DNA of 8,510 nucleotides, from assembly GCA_021817625.1 (NCBI GenBank), contig JAKASY010000059.1, positions 1 through 8,510 of the forward strand, read 5' to 3'. How positions within the stretch are numbered: position 1 is the stretch's first letter; each line of letters begins with the position of its first letter. Shown here in pieces: positions 6,072-8,510 of the stretch. Both the position numbers and the translations under genes were made by a program. The DNA is from Bacillota bacterium. Lineage in GTDB: Bacteria > Bacillota_E > JAJZYS01 > JAILZS01. The notes under the pieces were generated by a model. The model saw nothing but the letters and a program-made list of their open reading frames with translations. It did not search any database and was not told the DNA's origin.

Positions 6072-8087
6072 ATGAGCCGGGCGGAGCGTGACGCCCAGGT
6101 CGAGCGCGTCTTCGGCGCCCTCGGTACGCCCGTCATCCTGCCCAAGGGCCTCGTGCAGGAGGTGCCTGCCTTGGCGCGCGTCCCGCGCTACGTGGCAGAG
6201 TTCCTCCTGGCTCGGCAGCGCGACCCCGCCGCTGCCGTGGGTCAAGTCGCCGACTACGTCGGCCAACTTCACCCGGCGCCCGAGGACCGCTCGGAGTGGC
6301 GCTATCGCCTGGTGCGCGACAACCGTCTACGTCTCCTCGACGAGATCCTGGTGCAAGTGGACGTGTACCACGGCGTCTACACGACGCGCATCCCATCGAT
6401 TGACCTCACCGTCCTCGTCGACAGCGACGTGGTCGAGGCGCACAAACAGCTCTTGTCCGGCGGTCTCTGGGGCTTGTGCGAGCTTACGAGGGAACCCGAT
6501 CCCGGTGCGGACGACGGGGGCTACCTCGTGCAGCTGAGGGACTTTCACCCCGTCCAGGTGCGGGCGCGCCTCGACCCGTTCGTCGACAACCGCTTCTACT
6601 TCACGACGGCCGACTGGATCGACCTCCTGCTCGTCTCGTCGGGATACGACCCGGACGTCATGGTCGAGGACTGCCCCGACGACGGTGCCGCTTTGCGCCG
6701 CAAGCTGCTCCTCCTGTGCCGGCTTGCGCCTGCCGTCGAACCGAGCCTCCACCTTCTGGAGCTCGGGCCGCGCAATACGGGCAAGACATACCTCCTGCGC
6801 AGCCTCTCGAGCCGCGTGTTCGTGCTGTCGGGGGCGAGAGGCACGCCGGCCAGCCTGTTCGTCAACTTGACGACCCGCGCACCGGGCATCCTCGTGAACC
6901 GCGCCGTGGCCGTGTTCGACGAGGTGGCGCGCCTCGATCTTGGCAGCGCGGAGACCGCGGCCACCATGAAGGACTACCTCGAGGCCGGCCGCTTCACCCG
7001 CGGCGGTCTGGCCTTCACGACCGCTTGCTCGTCGGTGTTCCTCGGCAACATCGACGTGGACCAGGGTCAGCCCGCGCGCCGATACCGCAGCCTGGTCGAC
7101 CCACTGCCCCCAGATCTGCGGGACGCAGCCTTCCTCGACCGCATCCACGGCTACCTGCCGGGTTGGGAGATTCCCAAGATGCGGCCGGCCTCGTTTGCGC
7201 AAGGTGTCGGCTTCATCTCGGACTACTTCGGCGAGGCTCTGGTGCGCCTGCGCGACCTGCCGTTCGAGAGTGCCTTTCGCGAAATGGCCGGCGCGTACGA
7301 CCTCGAGCCGGGCATGACCCAGCGCGACCGCGTCGCCGTGGAGCGCGTCGCCCGTGCCCTGCTGAAGCTCGTGTTCCCCCACGGTCGCACGGACGCCCCC
7401 GGCGACGAGACGGTTGTTGCGGCGATCCTGTCAGTGGCTGGGGAGTTGCGCCAGCGCATCCACGGCGCGCTTGTGCGGTTGGCGCCAGGTGAGTACCAGG
7501 AGCGCGCGATCGGCTATGCGGGCGCGCCGCCCACCCCTGCCGCCGACCTTGCGCTGGGGGAGCGCGCGGACGCCCGCCTATCCGTTGCACCCGGTGCCGC
7601 CTACTATCTCGACATCGGCGTCGAGGGCATGGAGGGCGGCGGGGAGATCCGGGCCATAGAGGTGACCGTGCTGCCCGCACCAGGGCTACACGTGCACGGC
7701 GACGCAGCGGTGGCGCGCGTGGCACGAATGGTCCGCGACTACTTACAGGCGCATATGGCCCTCCTCTCCCTGCCCACTGGCTGGCTCGACGAGCGCGGCC
7801 TGGCCGTCCAGGTTCCCGAGAGTGTGCGCGACCCGGAGGCGGCGGCCCTCGCCATCCTGATCGCCATGGCGAGCGCGCTACGCAAGGTGCGGGCGGATCG
7901 TCCGCGGGTGGCCGTTGGCGCGGCGACGCTTCACGGCCGACTCGACTGCCCGCCGGACCTTGCCGCACGGCTGCGCGGCCTGCCGCCGGGCGTGCACCTG
8001 GCCCTGCCGACGGCGGCGGTGCTGCTCGGCATCGACGTGAGCCGCTACCGTTTGGTCGAAGACTTCGAGGCAGCGCTCCAGCTGTGA
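6072..8087 (+). CDS. brxL: Gene D: BrxL-type AAA+ protein with Lon-like C-terminal domain
   Basis: BrxL is a DNA-associated AAA+ effector of BREX types 1 and 4. The 671-aa length is normal for BrxL. The N-terminal domain (about 1-225) has the expected VPRYVAEFLLA, QLLSGGLWGLCEL and FTTADWIDLLL blocks. The AAA+ core follows: Walker A GPRNTGKT (232-239), VLSGARGTPASLFVNL (251-266), Walker B VAVFDEV with D283/E284, DYLEAGRFTRGG (301-312), sensor-like FLGNID (323-328) and the hallmark DRIHGYLPGWEIPKMRP (356-372). LLKLVFP (430-436) matches the conserved end of the core. Residues about 500-671 resemble the Lon protease fold, but the stretch aligning with the Ser loop (VPESVRDPEAAALA, 581-594) has no Ser at the catalytic place, and the Lys region (TLHGRLDCPPDLAARL) has no Lys, so proteolysis is unlikely. 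It starts one base after gene C with no strong Shine-Dalgarno, so translation is probably coupled. Confidence 0.93.
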   Translation: MSRAERDAQVERVFGALGTPVILPKGLVQEVPALARVPRYVAEFLLARQRDPAAAVGQVADYVGQLHPAPEDRSEWRYRLVRDNRLRLLDEILVQVDVYHGVYTTRIPSIDLTVLVDSDVVEAHKQLLSGGLWGLCELTREPDPGADDGGYLVQLRDFHPVQVRARLDPFVDNRFYFTTADWIDLLLVSSGYDPDVMVEDCPDDGAALRRKLLLLCRLAPAVEPSLHLLELGPRNTGKTYLLRSLSSRVFVLSGARGTPASLFVNLTTRAPGILVNRAVAVFDEVARLDLGSAETAATMKDYLEAGRFTRGGLAFTTACSSVFLGNIDVDQGQPARRYRSLVDPLPPDLRDAAFLDRIHGYLPGWEIPKMRPASFAQGVGFISDYFGEALVRLRDLPFESAFREMAGAYDLEPGMTQRDRVAVERVARALLKLVFPHGRTDAPGDETVVAAILSVAGELRQRIHGALVRLAPGEYQERAIGYAGAPPTPAADLALGERADARLSVAPGAAYYLDIGVEGMEGGGEIRAIEVTVLPAPGLHVHGDAAVARVARMVRDYLQAHMALLSLPTGWLDERGLAVQVPESVRDPEAAALAILIAMASALRKVRADRPRVAVGAATLHGRLDCPPDLAARLRGLPPGVHLALPTAAVLLGIDVSRYRLVEDFEAALQL

Positions 8088-8101
8088 CGGTGCAGCCAAC
8101 T

Positions 8102-8130
8102 GACCGGCGTGGTGAAGGCATAAGCCGGTC
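8102..8130 (+). terminator. Possible hairpin 3' of brxL
   Basis: GACCGGC (8102-8108) pairs perfectly with GCCGGTC (8124-8130) across a 15-nt loop, starting 15 bases after the brxL stop. No T-run follows, so if it ends transcription it would need Rho or act mainly as a 3' stabiliser. It could also be an operator for a downstream gene. Confidence 0.3.
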
Positions 8131-8212
8131 GGCCGAACACTTGGAGTGCGAGCGGACGCAGCCTTCGGGCCCGATCATGCCCAAATCGAAGTTACCCGCC
8201 TGGATTAGTCGG

Positions 8213-8241
8213 GCAAGGCCTCCACCTAGCCTCGCAAGGCC
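8213..8241 (+). repeat. Pair of GCAAGGCC direct repeats 21 bp apart
   Basis: GCAAGGCC occurs at 8213-8220 and 8234-8241. The 21-bp period is two helical turns, a spacing seen in binding sites for dimeric regulators, and they lie upstream of the possible zinc-ribbon frame. Eight-base repeats in 200 bases of GC-rich DNA can be chance. Confidence 0.15.
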
Positions 8242-8292
8242 CGATGCTGACACCATCAGCAACATCACGTGCAACCCGTGAAAGTGGCGCCG

Positions 8293-8510
8293 ATGTGCCC
8301 AAACTGCCACGGCCGCGACCTGCGCGCAGCCAGGAACGACGCCGCAACGGGCGCCCGATCTGTCAACCAGATCAAGCGCTGCCGATGGTGCGCCCGCTCT
8401 GGTGCCGCCCGCGACGCGGGCTGCCCCCGAGTCGGAGGCATCGGATGCCTCGCGCTCCAGGTCGTGAAGGTAGTCGGTCCACAAATGCCTAGCCTCGATT
8501 TCCACGTGTC
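8293..8510 (+). CDS. Possible small zinc-ribbon protein, 3' end outside window
   Basis: A + strand frame is open from 8251 to the window edge. From ATG 8293 it reads MCPNCHGRDLRAARND and continues to NQIKRCRWCARSG, giving two CxxC knuckles about 27 residues apart, the layout of a C4 zinc ribbon. Further Cys residues follow (DAGCPR, GIGCLAL). GTG 8269, 8278 and 8284 are alternative starts; none has a clear Shine-Dalgarno. It lies about 200 bases after brxL on the same strand, so it could be an associated DNA- or RNA-binding accessory or regulator, or the start of an unrelated gene. The two palindromes inside it argue partly against a plain coding region. Confidence 0.35.
   Translation, partial: MCPNCHGRDLRAARNDAATGARSVNQIKRCRWCARSGAARDAGCPRVGGIGCLALQVVKVVGPQMPSLDFHV
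8407..8421 (+). repeat. Perfect palindrome GCCCGCG-A-CGCGGGC
   Basis: Seven-base arms flank a single central A (8414). As RNA the loop would be too tight without opening the inner pairs, so a protein-binding DNA site is as likely as a hairpin. Its centre is 29 bases from that of the next palindrome. Confidence 0.45.
8435..8451 (+). repeat. Perfect palindrome GAGGCATC-G-GATGCCTC
   Basis: Eight-base arms flank a single central G (8443). This is the longest odd-centred palindrome I noticed in the window. Unlike most repeats here it is not built only from G and C words, which makes chance less likely. Possible roles are a dimeric regulator site or a recombination half-site pair. Confidence 0.5.

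Noticed and set aside
6327..7382. 351-codon minus-strand frame within brxL
   Set aside because: It is a mirror of the BrxL frame, rich in Arg, Glu, His and Val, with no recognisable domain.
7213..8505. Long minus-strand frame (430 codons) overlapping brxL and the right edge
   Set aside because: Its downstream two-thirds lies antisense to the well-supported brxL and is Arg/Pro/Ser-rich shadow sequence. Only the first 25 residues (IEARHLWTDYLHDLERE) look protein-like, and no ribosome site or domain was found.
1..8510. CRISPR arrays, tRNA or rRNA genes, insertion sequences
   Set aside because: No regularly spaced repeats, no tRNA-like cloverleaf with a TTCRA arm, and no transposase with terminal repeats were seen by reading the sequence. 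A weak tRNA could be missed without a covariance search.

Overview
The window is very GC-rich bacterial DNA (strong G/C bias at third codon positions, mostly purine-rich Shine-Dalgarno sites, GTG as well as ATG starts). Every convincing gene lies on the + strand. The gene content (a candidate selenoprotein, a DUF2249/beta-propeller protein and a BREX-like ATPase cassette) suits an environmental high-GC lineage such as Chloroflexota or Methylomirabilota/Rokubacteria-type bacteria. That taxonomic guess is inference and weak.

Left part (1-2542), apparent housekeeping or stress genes. A short C-terminal fragment of an unrecognised protein ends at 82. After about 290 bases without a clear gene comes an AhpD/carboxymuconolactone-decarboxylase (CMD) family gene (374-994). 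Its reading frame is cut by a TGA exactly where the second cysteine of the redox CxxC motif should be. A compact hairpin with a GG-containing loop sits just downstream of that TGA, as expected for a bacterial SECIS element, so this looks like a CxxU selenoprotein. A second in-frame stop (TAG, codon 142) lies inside the conserved C-terminal half and leaves its integrity in doubt. Next is a protein that joins an N-terminal DUF2249 domain to an eight-repeat YVTN/cytochrome-d1-like beta-propeller (1145-2542).

Central and right part (2880-8087), the most interesting region: a tightly coupled four-gene operon. In order it encodes an unrecognised 264-aa protein (here gene A), a divergent P-loop ATPase (gene B), a BrxD-type P-loop ATPase (gene C, DUF2791-like) and a BrxL-type AAA+ protein with a Lon-like C-terminal domain that appears to lack the protease dyad (gene D). 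The first two junctions overlap by 8 nt and the last has a 1-nt gap. BrxD and BrxL are components of BREX anti-phage defence, but none of the hallmark BREX genes (pglZ, pglX methyltransferase, brxC/pglY) is in the window. The arrangement does not match any numbered BREX type I know. It may be a compact, methyltransferase-free, BREX-derived defence module, or one end of a larger locus.

Right edge (8088-8510): a possible hairpin follows brxL. A short + strand frame then runs off the window and encodes two CxxC knuckles (a possible zinc ribbon), and it contains two adjacent perfect palindromes. I saw no tRNA, rRNA, CRISPR array, insertion sequence or complete attachment site.
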